Positions 49,117-62,362 of a stretch of 64,000 nt of DNA are shown here, piece after piece; position 1 is the first letter of the stretch, and each line of letters starts with the position of its first letter. The translations under genes and the position numbers were made by a program. This DNA is from Oscheius sp. JU75 (Eukaryota; Nematoda; Chromadorea; Rhabditida; Rhabditidae): positions 3,968,001 to 4,032,000 of the forward strand of contig JASJZC010000002.1 of NCBI GenBank assembly GCA_037178855.1. Reading direction: 5' to 3'. The notes beneath the pieces were generated by a model. That model had not been told where the DNA came from. It made no database searches and was given only the letters and a program-made list of their open reading frames with translations.

Positions 49117-51770
49117 ATGGCTCATGTTCACCACCCCAAACACAAATATGGAGCTCGTAATCCCCCTAACGAGGGGCGAGGTCCCTATTTCTGTGCTCAA
49201 ATATCCGAGAGAAAAAGAGAGATCAAAATAAAAGCTTTCAGACGACGCAAGTCCAGTGTCCAGCGACTACCAATGCTCTCCTCGTCTCATCTGATTGACA
49301 TTACCATTTCTATCAGGTAGGGAGAGGAGATTCATTATAAAACATTTCCAGGGATCTGGTCCTAATTGATACTCATCCCCGCTTCATCTGCATTCTCTGG
49401 GAGAATGAGAGTGAGTCCGAAACGGAATGGAGGCAAATTGGTTACTCAAAAGCCACAAGTATGGCTGTCGTTTGGAAAGAAAAGTCAAAATTTTCAGTTC
49501 CAAGGAAAAGAAATCTTCAATTTGAGGAAAAGTTTCGATACAGTTACGTTTTCGAGAAGACACAACTTATTCGTATAGATCTGTAAGGGTTTGGAGTCAA
49601 ATTGGAAATCTTGTTCTAGGTGCAAGTGCAACGATTCTCTGGCGCCGAGTTGTTCAGATGACGTGATTGGTAGCTGCATTTTCAAGGTCGACGAACTCAT
49701 CGGATCTTTCGGATTGCAGCTGAGAAAGCCTATCACGTGAGTTGATTTTTTGAGAGCAGGACTCCTCCAATCGGATAGTATCTTTTTAACTTTCCAAAAG
49801 AACAGTTTGTTTTCGTCCAAAAAAGTCCTTTTGCAGAGAAACCGCCTCGATTGCGACTGCCCTCTCTATGACCAACCGAGCACTGCACTCCTTTGGAGTG
49901 GTTCATATAAACGGACAGATTCCGGAGAAGGAGCAGCCGATTATTGTACAGTTGCATGGAAAGGGTCTAGATAGAAAGGACTTTCTCTGGGATGAGACTG
50001 CCGTTTTCTTTAGGGCGAGTTTTCTCAAAGTGGGCCCAATTAGCCTCTGTTTACTCTTACCTCTTTTCCATGTAAGTCATCGTAATTCAGGTATTTCGTC
50101 TCGAAGAAGGAAATGAAGAAGACTCTTTGGTATTGCTCTATGAGAGCGAAGCAATCAAAAACCATTCGCATCCGCAATGGGCCGAATTTCATTTGGAGGC
50201 TCAGGACGCGGCAGACAATCGGAACAGACTATTGGAGGTTTGGGTCATGTACAGAGATGTGGACGGGAAGGAGGGCTACATTGGAAAGTTTTTGACTACC
50301 TACGCGAAGATGAAATACGGACCAGGACCGGATAATATCTATCAAGTGATAAATGAGCAAAAGAAGACCCAGAAGAAGAGCTATGAACATAGCGGCAAAA
50401 TGGAACTGGTCCGCTTTACCGATGTGGCATTCTGCTCGTTTTTGGACTACATTGCTTCGGGGTAGGCAGAGATCATCTTCCACGAACAATGAGTTTCAGA
50501 ACCCAGCTCCACTATGAAATAGCTACAGACTTTTCACTGGCTGGCAAAGAAGACCTCCCCTTTGGCTACTTTGACCAGCAAGTTCAACTTGGAATGAGGT
50601 CTATTGGAGGAATTTTGAGAGACTACACGCCGTGAGCCTGGCAATATTTTCTCTCGGAAAGATTGCTTGCAGAAACCGTCTGTTCCCTGCATTCGGTCTC
50701 GGAGCGAAGATACCTCCTACATTCCACGAGAGTCACGAGTTCCATTTGAACTTCACACTGGACCCGACTTGCCGCGGTCTGGATGGAGTTCTAGAGGCGT
50801 TCAGAAAGGCAATGGTTATTATTACCCCGACAAAGGAAGCTAAGTTTGCTCCGATTATCCACAGTGCTACAAGGTAACTTAGTTGAAGAACAATAATGAG
50901 AAGAGGGTTCAGATTGTCACAGAGATCCGGATTCAAAGGATTGCACTACCACGTTCTCAATGTATTCACCTGCTCACCTCCAACAGATCTGAAGGTGGAT
51001 AAGAGCAAACAGATTCAACTTAATTCAATTGTAGGAGCTGTCTGCGGCTATTCAACTTGCCAGTGAGGCTCCGCTTTCGATCATCTTCATCTGTATTGGA
51101 GACGAGGTCGACTTTTCTCCACTTCAGAAGGCCTGTAGGCGAAAGGAAGGTCGGCGAGATTGTGCCGAGGTTTTTATGTGGTAGTAACTGATCTGATACA
51201 AATATTCAGGTAGTGCTAGTGTGCGAAATACTTGCAGAAACGGAGAATCGAATTCCCGAATGCAAGGCTCGTCTGGCTCAACAGGCTCTACATCAAGTTC
51301 CAGTTCAAATGGTCTCTTACATGCACAGTCATAATATTGCTGCCAAGCCCCCAATCCAGGTAAAACGTTTCTTTCGCACTAAGTCTGAAGTCTAAAGGTC
51401 TGTCGTTCTCCTCTCTTTCATTCGTCGTCGTTGATTCCTGACAAACCAACCCAATTCGATTTCGATATTTCTCCCGAAACACCATCTCCGCCTAGATCAG
51501 AGCGGCGTGGAAGTGATTCACGTGAGATCTTCCATTCAACCGTTAAATTAAATATTTCCAGATTTTCTAGACGTGGATCTAGCCTTAAGAAACTGTTTGA
51601 CTGTGAGAGTTCCCGAACGATGCCATTCTGTTCTACAAACTTCACGGGAACAGTACCAAAGACGACTCAAAGAGAAAGGACTGTCGAGGATGCGATTTCC
51701 TCGAATGGAACTCTCGACCCTTGAATCTTCCGGTGGTTCCGCTCAGCATGACACTTGTGATAATACTTGA
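49117..51770 (+). CDS. Copine (C2-C2-vWA protein)
   Basis: Copines bind phospholipid membranes through two C2 domains and partners through a von Willebrand A-like domain. 12 exons: 49117-49316, 49352-49582, 49620-49736, 49837-50014, 50091-50461, 50500-50631, 50673-50873, 50913-50994, 51035-51169, 51210-51359, 51398-51521, 51562-51770; about 709 aa versus ~550 usual, the excess at both ends. C2A runs from SSHLIDITISIRDL to SDDVIGSCIFKVDEL; C2B from IIVQLHGKGLDRKDF to GYIGKFLTTYAKM. The vWA domain includes FLDYIASGTQLHYEIATDFS, RLFPAFGLGAKIPP, APLSIIFICIGDEVDF and LHQVPVQMVSYM. Calcium-loop and MIDAS residues are partly lost (DFSLA where DxSxS is expected; no SKSDP in C2B). The intron 50015-50090 needs a GC donor (AGG|GCGAGT). 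The start lies behind TTCTCCAG. Confidence 0.9.
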
Positions 51771-52119
51771 ACAGGATCCAATTTTTAAACGCATTTATTT
51801 GTCGTAAATCTTCTGGGGACTTTTTTAATCTATTGGTTTAAGATCTCTGAATTCATATGCCTACGCAACGCTGAAAGTTTAATTGTTTGGTTTTCACCGT
51901 CTTATCAAGTTGCCGAGAAATATGACAAAGCAATATAATGGGCATCCAATTCAATTTATTACGTTATCACGTGTTGCTGCTGTTTCTACTGAGCCTATAC
52001 TTGGGCAGCTCGAGCCGCTCGACCGGTTTTTGACCAGTCTAGCAGCTTAGGCTGTTCAAAACATTATTACTAATCTTTACATTTTCATTGCTTGGAATAA
52101 ATTCCCTCTAATATTTAAA

Positions 52120-52711
52120 TCTTGGGTACTACTCGTTCATCTTCCTCGGATCGCAAATCTCCATCCCACTCTCCGACTACGATGAGATCAGACGACGGAT
52201 GGGTCAAGCGTTTGGGGCTTTCAACAAAGTGACCAGTCTACTAACATGCCGTTTACTCCCAATGGCGAAGCGAAGGCAGCTGTTCGAGTCTTACATCACT
52301 TCGGTAGCATTGTACGGAGCAGAAAGCTGGTCTTTAAGAGAAGCTGAGAAGAACTACATCGAGGTTTGCCAAAGAAGAATGGAGAGAAGAATGATCGGGA
52401 TAACCACCCTCGACAGATGGACGAACCAAAGGATCAGAGAAAGAACGAAACTGACTGATTGGAGGAAAAAGGCACTCGCGATGAAGTTTCGCTGGGCCGA
52501 GAAGACGATAAAGATGGAACCAAACCGTTGGACCAAAATAACGACCAAATGGATCCCTTTCGAGAGTCGAAGACAGAGAGGTAGACAACGTCTACGATGG
52601 GTCGACGAAGTGCAGCAGACAATAGGACACATATGGTGGAGAAAAACTGCGCAAGAATGGCACAACATCAGATCTGCACTCGTTACAAACGTGATAAATG
52701 CAATAAATTAA
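52120..52711 (+). mobile_element. 5'-truncated LINE (non-LTR) reverse transcriptase remnant
   Basis: One open frame, still intact, encodes only the C-terminal part of a non-LTR retrotransposon polyprotein: FIFLGSQISIPLSDYDEIRR, the palm-adjacent SYITSVALYGAESWSLREAE, CQRRMERRMIGITTLDRWTN, and the RW-rich tail. The YADD catalytic region and the endonuclease are missing upstream, as expected for an incomplete reverse-transcription insertion. It ends near an AATAAATTAATAA. A similar short motif (CTGCTGTTT(C/T)TACTGAGCC) flanks it near 51973 and 52831. It overlaps no host gene. Confidence 0.85.
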
Positions 52712-52965
52712 TAACTACTCGTTCCAAAATGTATTGTGGGTCTCTCGAGCAGCTCGGCTAGGAGCTATTCATATTGAAGAAGTTTAAGTAACTGTACCAC
52801 ACTTTTGGACAAGCTCACGTGTCGTAATTGCTGCTGTTTTTACTGAGCCCCTGTCTATCGACCTCTCCCCCTTTTTCAACATCTCGGTCTCTATGCCAAT
52901 ATGCCGGTAAAACAATGGGCATATTGAAGGTTTATTAGATCGATTCATTTCTATTTTCCTGAGGT

Positions 52966-53285
52966 CTACTTTCCAACCCCGAGGTTGGTTCCGGCTCCTC
53001 CGACAGGAGTCTGGACTCCTTGAGAAGCTCCTAGTCCTCCCTGACCAGCTCCGACACCAGTCTGAGTTCCGGCTCCTCCAACAGGAGACTGGACTCCTTG
53101 AGAAGCTCCTAATCCTCCCTGACCAGCTCCGATTCCAGCCTGAGTTCCGACTCCAGCAGCATTACCTAAATCGGATAACGTTTTAAAGTCTTGAAACAAA
53201 TATTACCAGTAAGTCCAACTCCGGCTTGAGCGAAGGCTCCGGCGATGAGGCAAAGGGCAGCGACGAGAAGAGCGTAGAAGTTCAT
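52966..53285 (-). CDS. Glycine-rich secreted repeat protein
   Basis: Exons, minus strand: 53285-53207 and 53165-52966; 92 aa. It starts with a clean signal peptide (MNFYALLVAALCLIAGAFAQ) cut after AFA. The mature part holds two tandem copies of a ~26-residue unit (QGGLGASQGVQ plus PVGGAGT) and ends TNLGVGK. Gly, Gln and Ala dominate. No family recognised; small Gly-rich secreted proteins are common in nematode surface and secretions, so that role is a guess. A paralogue lies divergently 269 bp away. Confidence 0.75.
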
Positions 53286-53553
53286 GGTGAGTTGAATGTT
53301 TCAGTCGTTTGGATGGTCTTATATACTATCCTAGAGAACGATAGAAAATCAAAAGTATGTTTGTTGACCTTCAGCCCAGTACGATTGAACAAACAGTTCA
53401 TTCGAAAACAAATTCCAAGGACACACTGACTTTTCGTCACTGTGATACTGTTTTTCGGGATAGAATTTGATAAAATGGATAGTGACGTTGGAAGATAATA
53501 CCAGGCCTATAAAAGCGGGTCGAATAGATTCGAAAACAACAATCTAGAACCAA

Positions 53554-53791
53554 ATGAACTTCTTCGCTGTCATTTTCGCTGTTCTCTGCCTTATCGCCCA
53601 GTCTTTCGGACAGCTGGTCTAGGAAGTCAGTATTCCTCTTAGCCAGCATTTATTTTTGTGTTTCAGGCAATCTTGCTGGCGTCGGTTCTCAGACCGGACT
53701 TGGAGTAGGACAAGGAGGAATCGGAGCCAATACTGATCTTCAGACTCCAATTGGAGGAACCGGATTGAATCTGGGCTTGGGCAAGAAGTAA
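53554..53791 (+). pseudogene. Glycine-rich paralogue with a 1-nt frame break
   Basis: Same architecture as the minus-strand neighbour: a signal-peptide exon (MNFFAVIFAVLCLIAQSFGQ, 53554-53625) and a second exon 53667-53791 (VGSQTGLGVGQGGIGANTD, ending LNLGLGKK). The first exon reads into TAG right after FGQLV, and its length (72 nt) does not match the phase needed by exon 2; one base appears missing just after the CAG codon. AATAAA follows at about 53826. It is either a recently disabled copy or a sequencing error. Confidence 0.65.
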
Positions 53792-54016
53792 GCCAGATGC
53801 TTGTCATTTTCCCCAATAAAGTTATTACGCTCTTTGTTGTGTAATAGAGAAGAGTTTGAAAAAATGGTTTTTTAATGCTTAAGGGCTGCGCCAGCATTTG
53901 GCCTGAGAGATGGTTTGCGAAGATAAGAGATCTCCAGCAAAGAACAACATTAGACAGGGTGACTGTTGATTGTGACTGTGTAAGGCTCGATTTACGAAGA
54001 ACATATCTTTTTTCTG

Positions 54017-55576
54017 CTATGCGGGCTCGAACCCGAAGGCCTTCTGATCAAAGTAGTAGATGTCGTTGAGAATGTCCAAGTGTCGTCGACTGGTCATCAG
54101 TTGATTTGTAAAGTTTTGCCTGTCATTTCTTCCATTTGTGGCGTGAATGGTTCGTGTCTTATCTGAAGATTGTCTGATTTTGCAGCTTTTCTGAGAACCG
54201 TAACCATTTAACTGATTCCTCATATATTCAATTTTATGCTGCTTCACACCGTGTGCGCGAAAAACGTTATAGATTTTCTCGAACATCTCGTTGATCTCTT
54301 CCGATTTCTCGCCATACTTCACAAAAATGAACTTGTCCATGTCATCGTACATTTCACAGCGCCTGTAACAAATAGTTCAACCAGAGGCAAGAGAGTCTCG
54401 CCAAAGAGCTGGAGCAAAATGTTCCATCTCGTAGTTCGGATCAAACATTCGAGGATTGGTCACGTCGGAGAAGTTTGAGTTCAAGCCCATTGTAGTTTCA
54501 TGAAACTTCTCCACCACACAGAGCAGATCGGTTCCACAGCCAAAACAGTTGAATTTTTCACTGGAAAGTGAGATTGACTTGGAAAAGTGTCTGTGGCGCA
54601 AGATATTCAAGTGAGCAATACTATTTTGTTCATTTGAATTTAGGATACAAGCTGGGACTGGCGAAATATGCATCTGCTTTATTGTTATTTAGTTTTTTGA
54701 AACAAGGAATTTTCAGACTGTTAGATGATTAACGGAAAAGTTCGCTGTCATGGATGGGTTTACTACAATATTCTTTTGTGTGAACTAATATTCGTAGTCT
54801 GTTCATCCGATAATGGTCAGAAATAGGCTAAACTTACTCGACACACTTGTTCATAAACGCACTGATGAATCGAGCAATCGGATCCCGAACAAGAAAGAGA
54901 GTATGGGGGATATGAGGATAGGCCAGTGAAATATTTCTAGACCCGTAAAATTCGTTCCTCTGGAGGCAGAATCTGAAACTCTCAAGTTTTAAAAAGATAC
55001 TAACATCAAACAACCTCCCCTGCCAGAACTCTTTGGATAGACTCCTGTTGTCTTTGACCCAGCCTTCGGTATCGTAGAGGTAGCAAAACAGATTCTGCAT
55101 TATTGTGCACATGGCTTTTTGGGCGAGACACATCTGTAGATGGTATTTTGGTGCGACCTGAAGAAACACTTTATAAAAGTATAACTGTGTTGTTACCCGG
55201 TACATACTGAACATTCTGACGAACGGTCGAGCCAGCTTGTACTTGTTGGGTAGAACTGAAAGGGTGGCAGGGATTCTTAAACATGGAATTACCTAAAGAT
55301 TTGTATTTCAGCAGAGTGGCTCGAGTGGACAACGTATAGTTATCTGGGATGTATTCGATCTGAACACCTTTATACCTTTAGAATTCAGTTGACCAACCCC
55401 CGTTTCCCGTAGCACAGTACAAGCCAAATCGTTCACAGTCTCGTTGAGATCAGCAGTTATGAAGAGGTAAATCAGGCTAGTCTAAAAAAAACATTCTCAT
55501 AGGAAATGGACATTCTAACCGCAATAGTTAAGGTTGTCAGTATCTGAAGATAATTAGTACGGTGGGGAGAGAACAT
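54017..55576 (-). CDS. Golgi-type carbohydrate sulfotransferase-like protein
   Basis: Predicted type II membrane enzyme moving sulfate from PAPS to glycans (Sulfotransfer_2 group, expanded in nematodes). Exons, minus strand: 55576-55520, 55481-55398, 55359-55293, 55255-55197, 55157-55015, 54972-54838, 54560-54402, 54362-54017; 349 aa. An N-terminal anchor (ILTTLTIATSLIYLFITA) is followed by APKYHLQMCLAQKAMCTIMQ in the 5'-phosphosulfate-binding region and HTLFLVRDPIARFISAFMNK, the 3'-phosphate motif. Later parts contain CFGCGTDLLCVVEKFHE and FIFVKYGEKSEEINEMFEKI. The last intron (54401-54363) begins with GC (TTTG|GCGAGA) and is the only way to keep frame. Intron 54561-54837 is long for this window. 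Confidence 0.85.
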
Positions 55577-55911
55577 TGCTTCGGTAGACACCAGTCTGGA
55601 TCGGTTCTTTGGATCTTGCCCTCCCCGCCCGCACCTCGATGGGGGTGATCCACGAAAATCAACTGCATGGGTGCTGTGCTACATGATGTATGATGTTGAA
55701 ACTGAGATAAGAAAGTTGACTAATAAAATCCGAAAGCTAGGATTGCGAAAGTGCATGCTCTCGTTGGTTACTTGTGGCGACTGAATGGCATTCCTTTTTG
55801 TAAGGAACACGAGATTATGAAACCCACCGTAGATTTATAGCTGACATCAAAGTGACGAAGAGTTCATATATGAAAAGAATATTTCAAAATCCTTTATAAA
55901 GGGTCGACAAA

Positions 55912-56316
55912 TTATGATCGAGTACAGAAGACTTGTTTTCCGTCAGGACATCCGCCTCCAAGGAAGCCATTGGCCTTACAGCATTGGATCATTGCTACAC
56001 TGCCTCTATTTTCCGTACAGGCCACGTCACATTGGGGAGTGCGCTCGGCATTGGGACAACCGGAGGTGTCTCCAGCCACGCACCAAACAGTGTTCATGTC
56101 AGGACAGCCGCCACCGCCAGGGAATCCAGCCTGATGACAACAGTCGACTAGTTTATCGCTGCTAAGATTCTGCTTGCAAATAAAATCGCATTGGGGAGCA
56201 CGGACACCTGGGGAACAGGCAGAGAACACCACTGAAAAGATCTACTTCTGAAGAAATTTAAGAGAGTTACCTCCGACCAGGACTGAACCTGTTACAATTT
56301 GGAGAAACTGGTTCAT
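55912..56316 (-). CDS. Secreted cysteine-rich two-module protein, unknown
   Basis: Exons, minus strand: 56316-56271 and 56231-55912; 121 aa. A signal peptide (MNQFLQIVTGSVLVGVVFSA) precedes two similar modules of about 50 residues. Each carries an x-PQCDxxC start (RAPQCDFIC, RTPQCDVAC), then a CC pair (DCCHQAGFPGGGGCPD, QCCKANGFLGGGCPD) and a closing Cys (WC, FC). The repeated CC...GF.GGGCPD signature and even spacing suggest a disulfide-stabilised fold, perhaps antimicrobial or surface-active. I do not know the family and give no function. Confidence 0.7.
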
Positions 56317-56852
56317 GTTGGAAGTGAAGAAAACACTGTTTGTCCAGCAGAGATTTTACTCTTTTATACAAGTTTTAGGCGTCAAATAACAGCCTGATCA
56401 GAAATGAATATTCAGTAAATACACGCTATGTTTACACTGTCTGGACTTTTTGACAATGTTGGACGATTAACCACTTGTTATTTACGACTTTAAGCGTGTT
56501 CCAGGTTGCAGAGGACACCTATACCAAGACTATATTTGGAAATCGGAGAAGTTTCCGTGAATGTATCAATTTCTAACAAAATTTCAAATTCCCTCTAAAT
56601 CGAAGGGAGCACGATTTTGGTGGGCACTTTCAAATTGATTTCAAATTGACACTTTCAAACTCAAGTTCTTTAAGTCAGTTCCAATTTCTTGCTGTTTTCG
56701 CTCATTCTCTGTTGCGAATTACATAGTTTGGTCGTGGAAACTACTGTTATTAACCCCACAATCAGCCTTGCGTATTGTTTTTACCCGCACGCATCCGAAA
56801 TGTTCTATTTCCTCTTTCCATCAGTTTTCTTTGAACTTGTTCTTCCAGATTG
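56317..56852. other. Upstream region of the METTL2/8-type gene
   Basis: Divergent spacer between the Cys-rich gene (-) and the methyltransferase (+). The latter's start lies behind TTCTTCCAG, a candidate trans-splice site. Nothing else assigned. Confidence 0.4.
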
Positions 56853-57801
56853 ATGCCAGACAGTACTCGGATATTGGCCGAGAACGAGCCTAAGTGCAAT
56901 CCCTTCGGGACGAGATATCTGACGGATGAGAGTCGTGTTTTCGAGCACAACGCTTGGGACAACGTGGAATGGAGTGAGGAACAGATGAAAGATGCGGAAA
57001 TAGTCGTCGAGCAACAGAAGAAGGCTCCAGTCGAGGACGAAAAAGCGAAAGAGCTGTTAGACGATCCAGTCAAACAATGGGACTCTTTCTACTCGCAGCA
57101 TTCTAATAATTTTTTCAAAGACCGGAATTGGCTGCTCAAGGAATTCCACGAGCTTGACATGGACTATTATCAAGGCGTAAGTCTTTTCTTTTTCTTATAT
57201 ATAAATTTTCCAGGATCTTCCTGTCCGAGTGCTAGAAGTCGGTTGCGGTGTGGGCAATACGACATTTCCGCTGATCCAATGGGATCAACACAAGAAGATG
57301 TTTCTTTACACCTCAGATTATTCACCAGTAGCTGTAGAAGTGCTCAAAAATGACGAGAAATACGATCCGACCAGGATGCACGCGTTTGTATGGGATATCA
57401 CCCAGCCTCCGCCAGCTGAAGCTCCAGCTGTTGGCTCCTTGGATTTCGCGATCTGCATCTACGTTCTTTCCGCCCTCCATCCCTCCAAGGCAAAACAAGC
57501 CCTCGAATATCTTGGGAGTCTGCTGAAACCTGGCGGCATGCTTCTTCTCAAGGACTACGGCCGTTTCGATCTCACCCAGCTTCGTTTCAAGAAGAATCGC
57601 CTCATTGACGAGAATCTATATTGTCGAGGTGATGGAACTCTTGTTTATTTTTTCTCCCAAAGTGAATTAGATGCTCTGTTAGTCGAAATCGGTCTTGAAA
57701 AAGTTGTTAATATTGTCGATCGACGACTAATTGTGAATAGAGCGAAAGAGGTGAAAATGTATAGGCAATGGCTCCAAGTAAAATATAGAAAACCCATTTG
57801 A
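56853..57801 (+). CDS. METTL2/METTL8-type tRNA N3-methylcytidine methyltransferase
   Basis: Family enzymes methylate cytidine 32 of some tRNAs using SAM. Two exons, 56853-57176 and 57214-57801; 303 aa. Landmarks: PFGTRYLTDESRVFEHNAWD, then WDSFYSQHSNNFFKDRNWLL, the SAM motif VLEVGCGVGNTTFPL, FAICIYVLSALHP, and LKPGGMLLLKDYGRFDLTQL followed by YCRGDGTLVYFFSQSELDAL. This places it with METTL2/8 rather than METTL6, which lacks the long first block. It is the first of four plus-strand genes with short gaps. Confidence 0.93.
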
Positions 57802-57923
57802 CAATGTTTTGTTGTTTTTACTATAGAATGAACTTGTTAATGTCATGCTTATTGTTCACGGTAAGTAGTTCCAAGCTATGTTCTACCTTTTCCAATCGAT
57901 CACCGAATGATTCATCTCGAAAG

Positions 57924-59597
<1,674 letters not shown>

Positions 59598-59837
59598 TTG
59601 TTACCTCTTTGTTAATCTTGTTATTTGTTGATTAAAGTTATCGAATTCTAAAACCATCTACCTGTGTGGTAGTAGAGCCAGTTCTCCTTTTTTCTCATTA
59701 TTTAAACGGCTATTAATTGAGTTCCAGGACATTTTTGCTCTCACGAGCCGGAATCTCGTTCGATATTGCATAAAATCCGTTGTTTACATGTTTTCCCTCC
59801 CCAAATTTGCATTTTCTACACCAGAATTGCTTTCAGA

Positions 59838-61210
59838 ATGGCCTCCTCGGACAAAGGAATACCGAACAGTGTCAAATTCGCATTCGGCGGTATCTCCGGG
59901 CTAGTTCATTTCTTTTTCCAAGTTCTCATAGCGTTTTTTTCAGAATGGGAGCCACCTTGGTAGTTCAACCGCTGGATCTGGTCAAAAATCGCATGCAGTT
60001 ATCAAGTATGTTGTCTTTTTTCTCAAGAACAAGGTTTTCTAGGCGGGAAGAAAGAATATCGCTCCAGCTTCCACGCGCTGACGTCGATAGTCAAAAACGA
60101 GGGAGTGACGGCCGTCTACAATGGTCTCAGCGCTGGTCTTCTTCGTCAGGCCACCTACACCACGACTCGTCTTGGCATCTACACTTGGCTCTTTGAGGTC
60201 TTCAGCAAGTAATGACTCTTTTTAGTTCTTTTTGTAAAAAAAGATGCTCAGAAAAGAACAGAGTCCGTCGTTTGCTCTGAAGGCGAGTCTCGGAATGACC
60301 GCGGGAGCCATCGGATCCATCGTGGGTACTCCTGCCGAGCTGGCTCTCATCCGAATGACAGGTTTTTGTTCATTTTCTGCTTTCCTAACCGAAAAATGTT
60401 TTAGGTGATGGTCGTCTTCCGCCCGAGCAACGTCGAAACTACAAGAACGTCTTCGATGCTCTGGCCCGGGTCGTCAAAGAAGAAGGTCTTCTTACTCTGT
60501 GGCGAGTACGTGGTTCTTTCTTCTGTTTCTAAAAGTATCACTCCAGGGATGCACGCCGACTGTAGCTCGTGCGATGGTCGTCAATGCCGCCCAGCTGGCC
60601 ACCTACTCTCAGGCCAAACAGTCTCTTTTGGCCTCTAGTTACGTTAAAGATGGTAAGATTAATTTTTTCTTTAATTTTAACATGCAATAATAGGAATTTT
60701 CTGTCATTTCCTTGCCTCGATGATCTCAGGACTAGCCACGACGATTGCCTCGATGCCGGTTGACATTGCCAAAACTCGGATTCAGTCGATGAAAATCGTG
60801 GACGGTAAGCCCGAGTACAAGAATGCAGTCGACGTCTGGGTCAAGGTTCGTTTTCTTATTTCAGTCAAAAAATGTGGTGAACGAACGATTGCATTAGAAA
60901 AATGGTCTTCGGTTCAAACAATCTGAGCCTGCCACCTTATGCTTGCTTACCAGCCTAGTCAGTACTGGACCATGGTGATAAAGCTTCGCGCCGTTTTTCA
61001 AACGAGACTATAAGCCTATTCATAGCTCAGCCCAAGATGAAAACATTGCAGGTAGTGAAGAACGAGGGTGTTTTCGCTCTCTGGAAAGGATTCACGCCCT
61101 ACTACATGCGTCTCGGGCCCCACACCGTCCTCACATTCATCATTCTGGAACAGATGAACGGTGCCTACTACAAGTATGTGCTGAAGAGAGAAGGACACGG
61201 AGGTCTTTAA
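59838..61210 (+). CDS. Mitochondrial 2-oxoglutarate/malate carrier (SLC25A11-like)
   Basis: Inner mitochondrial membrane exchanger of 2-oxoglutarate and malate, part of the malate-aspartate shuttle. Eight exons: 59838-59899, 59944-60005, 60043-60208, 60252-60361, 60405-60505, 60547-60652, 60694-60845, 61052-61210; 305 aa, the normal size. The three signature motifs are QPLDLVKNR, TPAELALIRM and MPVDIAKTR, one per repeat. LLRQATYTTTRLGIYT and RLPPEQRRNYKNVFDAL are carrier-11 specific. Intron 1 (59900-59943) needs a GC donor (CCGG|GCTAGT) with frame kept at GG|A. The last intron is unusually long (206 nt). Confidence 0.95.
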
Positions 61211-61401
61211 AGAGACATGACGAGGTTGAGGGTTTTCCCGGTTGCCATTGCAGTATTCCCCCCAAAGTTAGTCTCACAAGGGTAGATCTTAGCTTTTTAC
61301 CACAAATAAAGTTTAATTCTACTTATTTGTTCTGTTCCTAAAGTTTTTACTTTCTCGTACCCATACAAATGCTTGTGTCTTTTAAAAAACCCCAGCTTTA
61401 G

Positions 61402-62113
61402 ATGGCTTCAAAAGTGCTAATCAGCACAAGAGGCGTCAGATCTCTTCATTTTACAAATTTCCGCTCTCCTTGGCCATTTGTCAAGAAAGGTACGACCTTT
61501 TTCTGCACCCAATGTAAAATTGAACTTTAGGAGAAACTGGACAGCGAAAAATCGGTCCGAATACTGTCGAGGCGACAAAATGGCCCGGTCAGAATAAGGA
61601 ATTTCCGGAACTGTCTCCGAAATGGCGGAAGGAGAACCCGGTCGCACTTCACAAGTAATTTGATTGCTTTTCCAAGCCATTCGATGATATTTTTAGATAC
61701 ACAGGCGTCCAGGAAGAGGGCTACGTCGACCCGGTCAGCAAAAAGTTCGTACCCGTTCCGGAAATGCGCTCCGAACTCGTCGTTCCCAATTTGGAAGGAT
61801 TCACGTACGTTTTCTCTTCTTTTTAAAAACTTTTATCCTCATTAGACTGAAACCATACGTATCCTTCCGAACCGACGTCGAGATCGAGAAGAGACGCGTC
61901 GCCTACGACAAAAAAGTCCAGGAGAAGGGCTCTCAGGCGCTGGCCGACCTGTACACGATCGAGGAAGAACGATGGCCACCTCCGAAAATGTCCCCCGAGA
62001 CTCTTTTTGAACTTCATTACGGCGAGCACATCCGACAGAGTTACAAGGCTGGAAAGTACGGACTGGGGTCAGAAAAAGAAGCGCCACAAGTCGCCAAAGT
62101 GTCTAAAGAGTGA
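61402..62113 (+). CDS. mrpl-41: Mitochondrial ribosomal protein mL41
   Basis: Component of the large mitochondrial ribosomal subunit. Exons 61402-61489, 61531-61654, 61697-61804, 61846-62113; 195 aa. The N-terminus (SKVLISTRGVRSLHF) looks like a mitochondrial targeting peptide. The diagnostic mL41 core is SELVVPNLEGFTLKPYVSF, preceded by KRFVPV-like residues (KKFVPVPEMR). The start is behind CAGCTTTAG, 191 bp after the carrier stop. The charged C-terminus (IEEERWPPPKMSPETLFELH) is longer than in the human protein. Confidence 0.88.
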
Positions 62114-62362
62114 TCTTCTAGCGTCTAGGATTTGTCTTTTTTGTTGAAATTCTACCTGTTATCTTCTCATAAACAAGGTTTCTTTTCAAGAGCTTCTTTC
62201 GTATTCTCAATGCCCAGTGAGGAAGGAATGACTGCGGTAGCCTTTGATTTCTTGGCCTCGGTCATGTGGAGTGGGACAAGGCGTCTTGCTGACCCAGCAG
62301 TCGCTTTTGATCAACTCATCGATTTTGAGTCACTTCCTCCCACTTGTACGATTGAGTAGGTC

